Below are positions 34,904-43,658 of a stretch of DNA of 64,000 nt, piece after piece. A model generated the notes under the pieces. The model saw only the letters and a list, made by a program, of their open reading frames with translations, made no database searches and had not been told where the DNA came from. A program made the translations under genes and the position numbers. How positions within the stretch are numbered: position 1 is the stretch's first letter; every line of letters starts with the position of its first letter. Source of the stretch: Flavobacterium cupriresistens (GTDB lineage: Bacteria; Bacteroidota; Bacteroidia; Flavobacteriales; Flavobacteriaceae); assembly GCF_020911925.1 (NCBI RefSeq), contig NZ_CP087134.1:5676614-5740613 (forward strand), in the 5' to 3' direction.

Positions 34904-35743
34904 ATGGAAAAATTCACACTGGAAATATTATTTCAAATCATCGGAATCGGGTCTGCTTCGGGATTATTCTTCAATAACAATTCTCTTTATGTTATTGGTG
35001 ATAACAGTGGATTCTTGTACGAATACAACATGCAGAATCAGCAATTAAATCAACATGCTTTAATCGATAATCCGACGCAAAACATTCCAAAAAATATAAA
35101 ACCGGATTTCGAATCGATCACCAATCACAATGATACTTTATATGTATTTGGTTCGGGCTCTACCGAAAAACGAAATAAAATGATCTCGTTTGATCTCAAA
35201 ACGAAAACCATTCTTCAGAAAAACAATCTGGTTGATTTATACGGCTTAATGCAAAGTTTTGGCGAAATAAAACCGGAAGACTTCAATCTGGAAGGGGCTA
35301 TTTTCGATGGAGAAAACTGGTATTTATTCAATCGTGGTAATGGAATTTCAAACAAAAACACCATTTTTACGATCCATGCGAAAAACCTGGGCGAAGAATT
35401 TGCTTTGGTCGCTGTCAATTATAAACTGCCCAAAATAAAAGGAGTTCGTTCCAGTTTTACAGATGCGATTTTAGTCGAAGATAAAATTTATTTTCTCTCT
35501 ACTGCCGAAGACACCAAATCGACTTACGACGACGGAGAAATCCTCGGAAGCTTTATCGGACGCATCGATCTTAAAACTATGAAAATCGACTTCACGCAGA
35601 AAATAACGTCAACTAATAAATTTGAAGGCCTGACCTTCTACCAAAAAGCAAACGGTAAAATCGAGTTTTTACTGTGCGAAGACAATGACACCGAAGTTCT
35701 GGAAACGAAAATCTTTAAACTTAGTTTGCCTCTAAAAAACTAG
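34904..35743 (+). CDS. Predicted beta-propeller-like protein of unknown function
   Basis: This 279-residue protein lacks a signal peptide and is rich in beta strands with recurring short segments such as NSLYVIGDNSGFLYEYN, DTLYVFGSGSTEKRN, NWYLFNRGNG and DKIYFLSTAEDTKS, each with an aromatic beta core and an Asp/Gly turn. This pattern resembles a propeller. A DFNLEGAIFDG segment and FEGLTFYQKANGKIEFLLCEDND recall SdiA-regulated or phytase-like propellers. I do not recognise a specific family. It is divergent from the PPK2 gene. Confidence 0.75.
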   Translation: MEKFTLEILFQIIGIGSASGLFFNNNSLYVIGDNSGFLYEYNMQNQQLNQHALIDNPTQNIPKNIKPDFESITNHNDTLYVFGSGSTEKRNKMISFDLKTKTILQKNNLVDLYGLMQSFGEIKPEDFNLEGAIFDGENWYLFNRGNGISNKNTIFTIHAKNLGEEFALVAVNYKLPKIKGVRSSFTDAILVEDKIYFLSTAEDTKSTYDDGEILGSFIGRIDLKTMKIDFTQKITSTNKFEGLTFYQKANGKIEFLLCEDNDTEVLETKIFKLSLPLKN

Positions 35744-35904
35744 TTTTCTTGTGAGGTAAAAGTACAGAGGGGAAAAGAAACAAAGGCCCAGAGCTTTCCT
35801 ATCCGGTCGCACAAAAACAATCCGTGAAAATTCGCGAAATTCGTGGCAAAAAAATAAAAAATAATTCACTCCCAATCCAGTATCGGATTGCACTTTTTAA
35901 AATA

Positions 35905-36516
35905 ATGAAACAAACCATCAAAAGCTTACTTATCTTCTTGCTCTTTCTTAGTACTTCAATTTATGCACAAGATCGGGAATGTATCATTTTTTTTCACGAA
36001 GGAGATTCTATTGAAGGTGTTGGCCAAATTAAAAATAATAAAGTAAAATTTAAAATTACTCCCGACAGCAAGGCTGATTCCTGGGATTTCGAGACTATTT
36101 CCAAAATTAAATTCGTTGGACTTGATTTTGTGGAAACCTATGAATATGTAAAAATAAATTCGTCTGACAAACCGAAACTACTGGAACTTGTTCTTGATGG
36201 AGAAGTCCATTTGTATCGAATGACAAAACTGCAATACTTTACAATGCCGGATTTAAAACCAACAGCCATAGCGAAAGGTGGTGTACGCTATTCGGAGACT
36301 ACAGAACAATTTACGGAGCTTTACTATTTGAAACGAAAAAAAGAGCAATACCCAACTTATATCAATCTTGGAATTCTTTCTAATTGGAAAAAAACGGCTA
36401 CTAATTACTTTTCCGATTGCGATATTCTTATTAGAAAAATAAAAGACAAGACGTTTAATTCTATTCAAATTAAAGAAATCGTCGAATATTACAACTACAT
36501 TTGTTACGAGCAATAA
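35905..36516 (+). CDS. Secreted protein of unknown function
   Basis: This protein (203 residues from ATG 35905) has a signal peptide (LLIFLLFLSTSIYAQ). A mature part begins ECIIFFHEGDSIEGVGQIKNNKVKF and is beta-rich, then helical near the C-terminus (DILIRKIKDKTF). No known domain was recognised. The ATG fixed by the signal peptide is 81 nt inside the longest open frame, whose first part is repeat DNA of the CGTGAAAATTCGCG family. It lies upstream of the sigma factor gene but is separated by a 111-nt AT-rich spacer. Confidence 0.72.
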   Translation: MKQTIKSLLIFLLFLSTSIYAQDRECIIFFHEGDSIEGVGQIKNNKVKFKITPDSKADSWDFETISKIKFVGLDFVETYEYVKINSSDKPKLLELVLDGEVHLYRMTKLQYFTMPDLKPTAIAKGGVRYSETTEQFTELYYLKRKKEQYPTYINLGILSNWKKTATNYFSDCDILIRKIKDKTFNSIQIKEIVEYYNYICYEQ

Positions 36517-36627
36517 GAGACATAAAATCAACTACTTACAACCAATCATAAATTATTTTTACTTTTTTTTAATAATCGTCCCAACCTTTTTATCTTTTTA
36601 TCTCTCTTTAGTATAAAGACAACAATT

Positions 36628-37164
36628 GTGATAAACGAAACTCAAATTTCTAACTGTAAAAAAATGAACCGCGATGCACAGCGTCAGGTTTATGAGTATA
36701 TGGCTCCAAAGCTGTATCGCCTCTGCAAGCGCTATCTAAAAAAGGAGGAAGAAATCGAAGAGGCTATGGCCGACGCTTTCTATACCATCTTTACAAAAAT
36801 GGATCAGCTTAAAGAAGTTCATGCTTTTGAGGCCTGGGCCAGAAAAATAACAGTGAATCATTGTTTGGCAACCATCAGAAAACATACTAATTTCAATATG
36901 TATCTTGATGATGTCAAATTGCAATCTCAGCCTTTTACAGACGAAATCAATCACTTAGAAGAAGAAGATTTACTCAATTTATTAAACCATATTCCAGACG
37001 GCTGTAAAACGGTCTTTAACCTTTTTGTAATTGAAGGTTACGGACATAAAGAAATAGCCAGCATGCTAAACATTTCGGAAGGCACTTCCAAATCACAATT
37101 GAATGCCTCTAAAACCAAGCTAAAGGATTTAGTAAATAAGTTGTATTATCAAAAAGCAAAATAG
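36628..37164 (+). CDS. ECF-type RNA polymerase sigma factor
   Basis: This 178-residue sigma-70 family protein has region 2 (MAPKLYRLCKRYLKKEEEIEEAMADAFYTIF, in parts: LYRLCKRYLKKEEE, EAMADAFYTIF) including the core-binding helix, and region 4 with its HTH (GCKTVFNLFVIEGYGHKEIAS, then MLNISEGTSKSQLN). It has the size and layout of an ECF sigma factor. It starts with GTG; an ATG 36 nt downstream is an alternative. The next gene, which looks like a membrane anti-sigma factor, begins 2 nt after the stop. Confidence 0.92.
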   Translation: MINETQISNCKKMNRDAQRQVYEYMAPKLYRLCKRYLKKEEEIEEAMADAFYTIFTKMDQLKEVHAFEAWARKITVNHCLATIRKHTNFNMYLDDVKLQSQPFTDEINHLEEEDLLNLLNHIPDGCKTVFNLFVIEGYGHKEIASMLNISEGTSKSQLNASKTKLKDLVNKLYYQKAK

Positions 37165-37166
37165 TC

Positions 37167-38138
37167 ATGGACAATCAAGATAAATTATTCGAAAAAATAA
37201 AACAAGCTTCGCATAACGCCGAAAGCAAAGATTTTCCGGCAATGGAAAAAGTCTGGTCGCGTGTTGAAGAGAAGCTTGACAAAAAAGAAGCTAAAAAAAC
37301 AATCGCGTTATGGAAAAAGATTGCAATTGCTGCTTCTCTTTTACTCGTGATTTCTTTAGGATCTCAGTTTCTAAAAACAGACAACAGTCAAACTATTCAA
37401 AACACCAATAAAGTAGTCACAACCGAAACTAAAACAGAGCCTATTCAGAAACCAATTTTAGAAGAAAGTAAAGTCGCTGTATCAGAAAACTCAAAAATAG
37501 TTTCCCAAAAAGAGGCTGAAAAAATCATAGACAACCAAATTAAGCAACAAAAAGAGATTGTACAAAACGACATACAAAGTCCAAATCCTGCAGCGGTAAT
37601 TGCTTATGAAACAGTAAAGGCTGAAGCTTCTGCTAAAGCTTACATTCCGCCTCCGGTAATGGCGCCCGCTTATGCAACAGAAGAAAGATCTTATCTAAAA
37701 GACAAAGCTCTTGCAGCTGAAGAATTATCAAAATCGGCAAAAAGCGAATCTTACCGAATTGCTGATGCTGAGGCGTCCCCGCAAATGGCTAAAAAAAGCG
37801 CTCCACTAGTCATCATGAACGGAAAAGCACTTTCTCACAATGACGATGTTAAAAGAGACAAAATGATGCAAGCCGAGCTTTCGAATCTGAGTCCTGAAAA
37901 TGTAGAATCTTTGGTAGTACTAGCAGAACCTTTGTATATCATTGATGGAAACTACTATTCTGAAAATGATTTATTCGGAAAGAATCCGACAAGTCCTTAC
38001 GCTCCTTTAAACAAACAGGAAATTAAAACCATCACCATCCTTCAGGATCTTGAAGCCACTTCAAAATATGGCGAAAAAGGAAAAAAAGGAGTCATAATCA
38101 TCACTACCAAAACGGGGAAACCAGCTTCGCAGCACTAG
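37167..38138 (+). CDS. Putative anti-sigma factor with a C-terminal TonB-plug-like segment
   Basis: This 323-residue protein has an N-terminal cytoplasmic region (DKLFEKIKQASHNAESK), one TM helix (about 49-69, IALWKKIAIAASLLLVISLG), and a long low-complexity linker rich in Glu, Lys, Ala and Ser. The C-terminus (about 255-318) reads LYIIDGNYYSENDLFG...INKQ-type then ITILQDLEATSKYGEKGKKGVIIITTK, which mirrors the TonB receptor plug (IDG...I...VLKD..AT..YG..G..GVIIITTK). Position right after the sigma gene suggests an anti-sigma factor, with the plug-like end in the periplasm. That end could interact with the plug in the next gene. Confidence 0.75.
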   Translation: MDNQDKLFEKIKQASHNAESKDFPAMEKVWSRVEEKLDKKEAKKTIALWKKIAIAASLLLVISLGSQFLKTDNSQTIQNTNKVVTTETKTEPIQKPILEESKVAVSENSKIVSQKEAEKIIDNQIKQQKEIVQNDIQSPNPAAVIAYETVKAEASAKAYIPPPVMAPAYATEERSYLKDKALAAEELSKSAKSESYRIADAEASPQMAKKSAPLVIMNGKALSHNDDVKRDKMMQAELSNLSPENVESLVVLAEPLYIIDGNYYSENDLFGKNPTSPYAPLNKQEIKTITILQDLEATSKYGEKGKKGVIIITTKTGKPASQH

Positions 38139-38173
38139 TTAAAACCTAAAATTCAATCTTAAAATTTACTATC

Positions 38174-40336
38174 ATGAAAAGTCTAAAACTTATTTCATCA
38201 GCCATTACTATGCTTATATGTTTCGTATCTATGGCGCAGGAAAGAACAATTAAAGGAACGGTTTCAGATAATAGTTCTGTCGCACTTCCGGGGGTTAGTG
38301 TCACCATTAAAAAAACAAAAACGGGTACTTCAACAGACTTTGACGGGAAATATTCTATTCGAGCTCAAAAAGGAGATATTCTTATTTTTAGTTATATCGG
38401 ATTTAATACGGAAACCGTTGTTGTAAATGACAAAGACCTTATCAATGTAAAGATGAAAGAAGCTTCACAAAATCTAAATGAGGTTGTCGTTGTAGGATAC
38501 GGAACAAGTAATTCCGAATATACAACTCAAAACTACACCCGCTCGGAAAGAAAAAAAGATAAAAAATCAGTTACCGAAATGCTTCAGGGGAGAACTTCTG
38601 GTTTGCAAGTTCAAACTAACACGCAATATGTCGCTCCTTCGAACATCAAAATTCATGGCTCCCAGTCTCTTCCATCACAAAATGAGCCTTTGTATGTTCT
38701 AGATGGAGTTCCTGTAAAATCGCAGCAAATAGCGAGAATAAATCCAAATGACATTCAGGACATGAAAGTCTTAAAAGAAACATCGGCTACTTCAATTTAT
38801 GGAAGCAGAGCAGCAAACGGTGCTATCATAATTGCTACTAAAAACAACATTTACAAAAATCTTACGGAGCAGGAAATTAACAAAAAACTAAACATAACCG
38901 TTCCTGTTCAGCCAGAAGTAACTAATGAAGATTATGATACGTTTACAGAAAATGCATTCGAGAGCCCAAAAGCAGCGCCTTTGTCTACTTTCTCAATAGA
39001 TTTTGATAATGCTTCTTATACGAATATCAGACGTTTTATAAACAATGGACAGGCGGTTCCAAAAGATGCCGTTCGTGTGGAGGAAATGATCAATTTCTTT
39101 AAATATACCTATCCGCAGCCAAAAGATAAAGATCCGTTTTCTATCAATACCGAGTTAAGCGAATCTCCATGGAATCCTGAAAACAAAATTCTAAGAATTG
39201 GTTTGCAAGGCAAAAATATTCCAACCGAAAATCTACCGGCATCAAATCTTGTTTTCTTAGTAGATGTTTCAGGTTCTATGAATAGCACTAATAAATTGCC
39301 TTTATTGAAACAATCTATGAAAATATTGGTAAACGAACTTCGCTCAAAAGACAAGGTAGCTATTGTAGTTTATGCCGGTGCAGCCGGATTGGTTTTACCT
39401 CCAACTTCTGGAGACGAAAAAGAAACTATTATTAAAGCGTTAGACCATCTTAGCGCCGGAGGAAGTACAGCCGGAGGTGCGGGAATTGAATTGGCTTATA
39501 AAGTTGCGGTCGAAAATTTTATTAAAGGCGGAAATAACAGAGTGGTCTTAGCAACAGACGGTGATTTTAATGTGGGCAGTTCATCTAACGCTGATATGGA
39601 AACTTTAATTGAACAAAAAAGAAAAACGGGTGTTTTCTTAACTTGTCTTGGTTACGGCATGGGAAATTACAAAGACAGCAAAATGGAAACACTGGCTGAT
39701 AAAGGAAACGGAAACTATGCCTATATTGATAACATTCAGGAAGCGAATCGTTTTTTAAGCAAGGAATTTAAAGGTTCTATGTTTGCTATCGCGAAAGATG
39801 TAAAAATCCAGATTGAATTTAACCCCAAACAAGTTCAGGCGTATCGATTGATTGGGTATGAAAACAGAAAACTTCGCGCAGAAGATTTTAAAAATGACGC
39901 TATCGATGCCGGCGAACTAGGAAGTAATCATACAGTTACGGCTTTGTATGAAATTATTCCGGCCGGAGTTAAAAGTGATTATTTAAACCATCAGCCGGAT
40001 GCCTTAAAATATACTCCCGTTGAAGAAAACACAACTAAATACAGCACGGAATTGGCGACGATAAAATTCCGTTACAAAAAACCCGACGGAGACAAAAGTA
40101 TCGAAATGGTAGCTATAATTGAAAATAAAACCATCTCCCTAGAGAGCTCAAGTACCGATTTTAAATTCAGCACAGCCGTTGCCTGGTTCGGATTAAAATT
40201 GAGAGATTCAAAACTAATAACGAACAAATCTTCTGATGCTATTTTAAAATTGGCGAAACAAGGAGTAGCGAACGATACTGACGGATATAAAGCAGAATTT
40301 ATTCGTCTTATTGAAGGAGCAAAGCTAGCTTATTAA
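38174..40336 (+). CDS. Chimeric protein: carboxypeptidase-regulatory plus TonB plug plus YfbK/VWA domains
   Basis: This 720-residue secreted protein (signal peptide ending SMAQ) has, in order, a CarboxypepD-regulatory-like domain (about 24-95, GVSVTIKKTKTGTSTDFDGKYSI), a SusC-type linker NEVVVVGYGT, and a TonB plug (about 130-240, PLYVLDGVPV ... YGSRAANGAIIIATK). It then has a YfbK N-terminal segment (FSIDFDNASYTNIRRFINNG), a VWA domain with intact MIDAS (VDVSGSMNSTNK; GGSTAGGAG; VLATDGDFN), and a C-terminal DUF3520-like region. No beta-barrel follows the plug. The role could be metal-dependent adhesion or assembly, but is unknown. It follows the sigma/anti-sigma pair. Confidence 0.85.
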   Translation: MKSLKLISSAITMLICFVSMAQERTIKGTVSDNSSVALPGVSVTIKKTKTGTSTDFDGKYSIRAQKGDILIFSYIGFNTETVVVNDKDLINVKMKEASQNLNEVVVVGYGTSNSEYTTQNYTRSERKKDKKSVTEMLQGRTSGLQVQTNTQYVAPSNIKIHGSQSLPSQNEPLYVLDGVPVKSQQIARINPNDIQDMKVLKETSATSIYGSRAANGAIIIATKNNIYKNLTEQEINKKLNITVPVQPEVTNEDYDTFTENAFESPKAAPLSTFSIDFDNASYTNIRRFINNGQAVPKDAVRVEEMINFFKYTYPQPKDKDPFSINTELSESPWNPENKILRIGLQGKNIPTENLPASNLVFLVDVSGSMNSTNKLPLLKQSMKILVNELRSKDKVAIVVYAGAAGLVLPPTSGDEKETIIKALDHLSAGGSTAGGAGIELAYKVAVENFIKGGNNRVVLATDGDFNVGSSSNADMETLIEQKRKTGVFLTCLGYGMGNYKDSKMETLADKGNGNYAYIDNIQEANRFLSKEFKGSMFAIAKDVKIQIEFNPKQVQAYRLIGYENRKLRAEDFKNDAIDAGELGSNHTVTALYEIIPAGVKSDYLNHQPDALKYTPVEENTTKYSTELATIKFRYKKPDGDKSIEMVAIIENKTISLESSSTDFKFSTAVAWFGLKLRDSKLITNKSSDAILKLAKQGVANDTDGYKAEFIRLIEGAKLAY

Positions 40337-40410
40337 TAGCGGTTTTATTACATTTGGTCTCGCTTCAAAATTGAAGATTTCCATTTATAACCTAATTTTA
40401 AAAAATTAAA

Positions 40411-40998
40411 ATGAACCCTATTTTAAACCAGAATTTATTTCTTGTAAAAGAGCATGTTGGGATGTTTAAAGCAGCTAACAATTACGACATTTACAATCCG
40501 GAAACCAATCAGATTGTTATGAATTGCCGTGAAAATAATCTTGGCTTTTTCACAAAAGTATTGCGTTTTACTGATTATAAAAGAATGACTCCTTTTAATG
40601 TTGAAATTACAACTGCCTCAGGAGAAAAATTAGTAACCGTGAGACGTGGCATCGCTGTTTTTCGTTCAACAGTAGAGGTTTTAGATGAAAAAGACCGTTT
40701 GATCGGAACTTTCAAACAAAAATTCTTTTCTTTTGGAGGCAGATTCGAAATTCTGGATAAAAACGAAAGACCATGTGCTACCCTTCAAGGAAAATGGACG
40801 GGTTGGGATTTTAAATTTTCGCATGAAAACAAACCATTGGCTCAGGTAAGTAAAAAATGGGCAGGATTGGGGAAAGAGTTTTTCACAAGTGCTGACAATT
40901 ATGTCCTTCAAATCGAAGAAAGTGTAGCGTCAGACAGTCCACTTAGACAATTAATCCTTGGCGCGGTAATGTGCATTGATATGGTTCTTAAAGAATAA
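40411..40998 (+). CDS. Phospholipid scramblase/LURP-one-related protein
   Basis: This 195-residue beta-rich protein without signal peptide fits the scramblase-like (tubby C-terminal-like) fold. It has repeated GxxxxxxDxxxR/T-type strands (LVTVRRGIAVFRSTVEVLDEKDRLIGTFKQKF, in parts: VTVRRGIAVFRSTVEVLD, EKDRLIGTFKQKF), followed by a second repeat (ATLQGKWTGWDFKFSHENKPLAQVSKKWAG, in parts: ATLQGKWTGWDFKF, PLAQVSKKWAG) and a hydrophobic end. Bacterial members are mostly of unknown function; phospholipid translocation is not shown. Confidence 0.75.
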   Translation: MNPILNQNLFLVKEHVGMFKAANNYDIYNPETNQIVMNCRENNLGFFTKVLRFTDYKRMTPFNVEITTASGEKLVTVRRGIAVFRSTVEVLDEKDRLIGTFKQKFFSFGGRFEILDKNERPCATLQGKWTGWDFKFSHENKPLAQVSKKWAGLGKEFFTSADNYVLQIEESVASDSPLRQLILGAVMCIDMVLKE

Positions 40999-41035
40999 CA
41001 AAGTTGTTAAACTTAGATTAAGAAAACGGCGGAGA

Positions 41036-41085
41036 GCATCATTTTAGTACGCAAATGAATTATTTTTGTATGACTAAAATGATGC
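41036..41085 (+). promoter_or_regulatory. -7 element enclosed by a 13-bp inverted repeat
   Basis: GCATCATTTTAGT (41036-41048) and ACTAAAATGATGC (41073-41085) are perfect 13-bp inverted arms. Between them lies TATTTTTG (41061-41068), an exact TAnnTTTG element. The SDR gene starts 24 nt after the right arm. This may be an operator dyad with a repressor bridging the promoter, or a hairpin in the mRNA. Confidence 0.6.
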
Positions 41086-41109
41086 TTTCTGCATTTCAAA
41101 AATACTATC

Positions 41110-41826
41110 ATGACAGATTTAAAAAATAAAAATGCTCTTATTACCGGAGCTGGAAAAGGAATCGGAAAAGCCATTGCAATTGCTTTAGCCAAAGAAGGCG
41201 TAAATGTAATTTTAGTTGCTAGAACCCAATCTGATGTAGATCAATTAAGTACTGAAATCTCTGCTTTTGGTGTAAAAACTTTGGCATTGAGTGCTGACGT
41301 TTCGGACATTAATTCCATAAATACAGCGGTAGAAAAAGCTTTAGCTGAATTTAAAACTATCGATATTCTGATCAACAATGCCGGTATCGCCGCTTTTGGT
41401 AAATTCCTTGACTTAGAACCAGCAGCCTGGGAAAAAATCATTCAGGTGAATCTTATGGGAACGTACTACGCTACCCGTGCTGTTTTACCTAATATGATCG
41501 AAAGACAAACCGGAGATATTATTAACATCTCCTCTACAGCCGGATTAAACGGAAATGCTTTGACCAGTGCTTACAGCGCTTCTAAATTTGCTGTTTTAGG
41601 CCTAACAGATTCCTTGATGCAGGAAATGAGAAAACACAACATACGTGTTACCGCTCTAACGCCAAGTACCGTTGCAACCGACATGGCAAAAGACCTGAAT
41701 CTGACGGATGGCAATCCTGAAAAAGTAATGCAATCGGAAGATATTGCAGAATTGATTATTGCTCAACTTAAATTAAACCGCAGAGTCTTTATTAAAAACA
41801 GCAGTATCTGGTCTACAAACCCTTAA
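41110..41826 (+). CDS. Short-chain dehydrogenase/reductase (3-ketoacyl-ACP reductase-like)
   Basis: This 238-residue classic SDR has the NAD(P)-binding motif [19 protein letters not shown] (about 13-31), NNAG, an active-site Ser in [10 protein letters not shown], and the catalytic [10 protein letters not shown] (Tyr and Lys). It resembles FabG-type 3-oxoacyl-ACP reductases, although many such SDRs act on other ketones. An upstream dyad with -7 element suggests dedicated control. Confidence 0.92.
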   Translation: MTDLKNKNALITGAGKGIGKAIAIALAKEGVNVILVARTQSDVDQLSTEISAFGVKTLALSADVSDINSINTAVEKALAEFKTIDILINNAGIAAFGKFLDLEPAAWEKIIQVNLMGTYYATRAVLPNMIERQTGDIINISSTAGLNGNALTSAYSASKFAVLGLTDSLMQEMRKHNIRVTALTPSTVATDMAKDLNLTDGNPEKVMQSEDIAELIIAQLKLNRRVFIKNSSIWSTNP

Positions 41827-41829
41827 ACT

Positions 41830-41940
41830 TACAGTAAATTTCAAATTTTAAAATTCCAATTTTTCTTTGGATTGAATTTGTTTCTTTGAAATTTCAATCG
41901 CATTGATTGGAATTTGGAATTTTCGGATTTGGAATTTAAA
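41830..41940. repeat. AAATTCCAA palindrome between SDR and the next gene
   Basis: TTTCAAATTTTAAAATTCC at 41840 is mirrored by GGAATTTGGAATTTTCGG near 41910-41928 (with GGAATTTAAAAA at its end). It is related to the palindrome at 2590-2697. Confidence 0.5.
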
Positions 41941-41951
41941 AAAATAATATT

Positions 41952-42461
41952 ATGGAACAGTATTTAAGACAATTAATTGCAATAGAATTTACCGATAAAA
42001 AAGAAATTTTTACCGGATTTCTTATCGATTATTCTGATGACTGGATTTTATTGAGAAATAATCCGGTTGATTACATCCTTGATGGTTTTGTGATTTTGAG
42101 AAACAAAAATATCGAAGCCGTTCACAGAGACCAGGATCTTGCTTTTACCGAAAAAGTAATCCGAATGAAGGGCCTGAAAACAAATGCCGAAGATATTATT
42201 CCGATTAGAGACCTTGCGGCTATCATAAACTTCTTAACGAATAAATACGAGATTTTTCAGATTTCAAAAAAATCAGCCAAATCTGCTTATTTAGGCAAAC
42301 TAATCGAATTAACAGAAGAAGAACTCACCATCGACTTCTTAGACACAAGAGGTAAATTTGGAGGCGAATTGAGCTTTAATCCGCAAAAAATTAGAGTCAT
42401 TGAGTTTGACACCGATTATATCAATTCCTTGAAATTAGTTGTCGCAGAAGATGTGAACTAA
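41952..42461 (+). CDS. Conserved protein of unknown function with a triplicated 3' end
   Basis: This 169-residue protein has no signal peptide. Its N-terminus (LIAIEFTDKKEIFTGFLIDYSDDWILLRNN) and the region near 140 (ELTIDFLDTRGKFGGELSF) have the short strand pattern of SH3/Sm-like barrels, which is suggestive only. The last ~25 codons (KIRVIEFDTDYINSLKLVV) are nearly identical to two remnant copies downstream, where they lack start and body, so the gene's 3' end lies in a tandemly repeated unit of about 405 bp. Function is unknown. Confidence 0.75.
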   Translation: MEQYLRQLIAIEFTDKKEIFTGFLIDYSDDWILLRNNPVDYILDGFVILRNKNIEAVHRDQDLAFTEKVIRMKGLKTNAEDIIPIRDLAAIINFLTNKYEIFQISKKSAKSAYLGKLIELTEEELTIDFLDTRGKFGGELSFNPQKIRVIEFDTDYINSLKLVVAEDVN

Positions 42462-42474
42462 TATTTTACTTTAT

Positions 42475-42515
42475 AAAACAGAAAAGTCCTTTGTAATAAA
42501 GGACTTTTCTGTTTT
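42475..42515 (+). terminator. Terminator of the unknown gene (first of three copies)
   Basis: AAAACAGAAAAGTCCTTT (42475-42492) and AAAGGACTTTTCTGTTTT (42498-42515) form a perfect 18-bp stem with loop GTAAT. Copies are at 42886-42926 and 43289-43329. Confidence 0.88.
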
Positions 42516-42776
42516 ACATTGTCATTTCGAGCGAAGTCGAGAAATCGCACAAGAGACTCCGTACAGTTTATCATCCAGAGGAACGAAGGATCTTCGTTTG
42601 CTGAACCGATACCGTTGAACTTCAATTTACGGAATTACTTGTGAAGATACTTCGTTCCTCTGTATCACAAAACTGCTGAAATAGAAACGGAATACCTGGT
42701 GTGATTTCTCGACTTCGCTCGAAATGACAGACCGTATGTAACACTCTTTAAACCAAAAACTATAAAGAAGTTATGA

Positions 42777-42872
42777 GATTTTCATTTTAAATTCAAAAAA
42801 ATAAGAGTGATCGAGTTTGACACCGATTATATCAATTCCTTGAAATTAGTTGTCGCAGAAGATGTGAAGTAA
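42777..42872 (+). pseudogene. Remnant 3' end of the upstream gene (copy 2)
   Basis: An in-frame stretch of about 31 codons reads HFKFKKIRVIEFDTDYINSL (then KLVVAEDVK) and ends at TAA. It is preceded by a TGA with no start codon. It matches the C-terminus of the gene at 41952-42461, with a differing FHFKFK instead of SFNPQ just upstream, so the source may be a diverged paralogue rather than a plain copy. Confidence 0.75.
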
Positions 42873-43179
42873 TATTTCGCTTTATAAAACAGAAAAGTTC
42901 TTTGTAATAAAGGACTTTTCTGTTTTACATTGTCATTTCGAGCGAAGTCGAGAAATCACACAAGAGACTTTATCATCCAGAGGAACGAAGGATCTTCGTT
43001 TGCTGAATCGATACCGTTGAAGTTCACTTTACGGAATTACTTGTGAAGATTCTTCGTTCCTCAGTATGACAAAATTGCGAAAAATAGAAATGGAATACCT
43101 GGTGTGATTTCTCGACTTCGCTCGAAATGACAGACTGTATGTAACACTCTCTAAACCAAAAACCATAAAGAAGTTATGA

Positions 43180-43275
43180 GATTTTCATTTTAAATTCAAA
43201 AAAATAAGAGTGATCGAGTTCGACACCGATTATATCAATTCCTTGAAATTAGTTGTCGCAGAAGATGTGAAGTAA
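43180..43275 (+). pseudogene. Remnant 3' end of the upstream gene (copy 3)
   Basis: It has the same structure as the remnant at 42777-42872. It encodes the same C-terminal residues (IRVIEFDTDYINSLKLVVAE) in frame to a TAA, again directly after a TGA, with no start codon. Confidence 0.75.
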
Positions 43276-43658
43276 TATTTCGCTTTATAAAACAGAAAAG
43301 TCCTTTGTAATAAAGGACTTTTCTGTTTTACATTGTCATTTCGAGCGAAGTCGAGAAATCACACTAGAGACTCCGTACAGTTTGTCATCCTGAGGAACGA
43401 AGGATCTACGTTTGCTGAATCGATACTGTTGAACTTCACTTTACGGAATTACTTGTGAAGATACTTCGTTCCTCAGTATGACAAAATTGCGAAAAATAGA
43501 AATGGAATACCTGGTGTGATTTCTCGACTTCGCTCGAAATGACAGACTGTATGTAACTCTATTCTAAACTCTAATTATATAAAAGGCTCTGAAATCTCAA
43601 ATTTCCAACCTCATCATACATTTCACATCTCACAAATAACATTTCACAAAGAAACATT

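Larger units (their letters stand above)
42371..43560 (+). repeat. Tandem triplication of a ~405-bp unit
   Basis: Three copies of a unit spaced 411 and 403 bp (aligned at GAGTTTGAC-type positions 42402, 42813 and 43216). Each unit contains the 3' end of the upstream gene, a perfect 18-bp terminator hairpin, and a palindromic element. The latter has 27-bp inverted ends TGTCATTTCGAGCGAAGTCG... and ...CGACTTCGCTCGAAATGACA at 42520-42546/42703-42729, 42931-42957/43106-43132 and 43334-43360/43518-43544. A nested inverted repeat (AGGAACGAAGGATCTTCG with CGAAGTATC-type partner) lies inside. Confidence 0.92.

Noticed and set aside
42520..42729. 27-bp inverted ends that might mark an insertion sequence
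   Set aside because: No transposase fits between the ends (about 156 bp), and no target-site duplication is visible; a non-autonomous palindromic element is more likely.
42475..43544. Tandem repeats that might be a CRISPR array
   Set aside because: Units are about 405 bp and contain a gene fragment and terminator rather than short direct repeats with unique spacers, and no cas genes are near.
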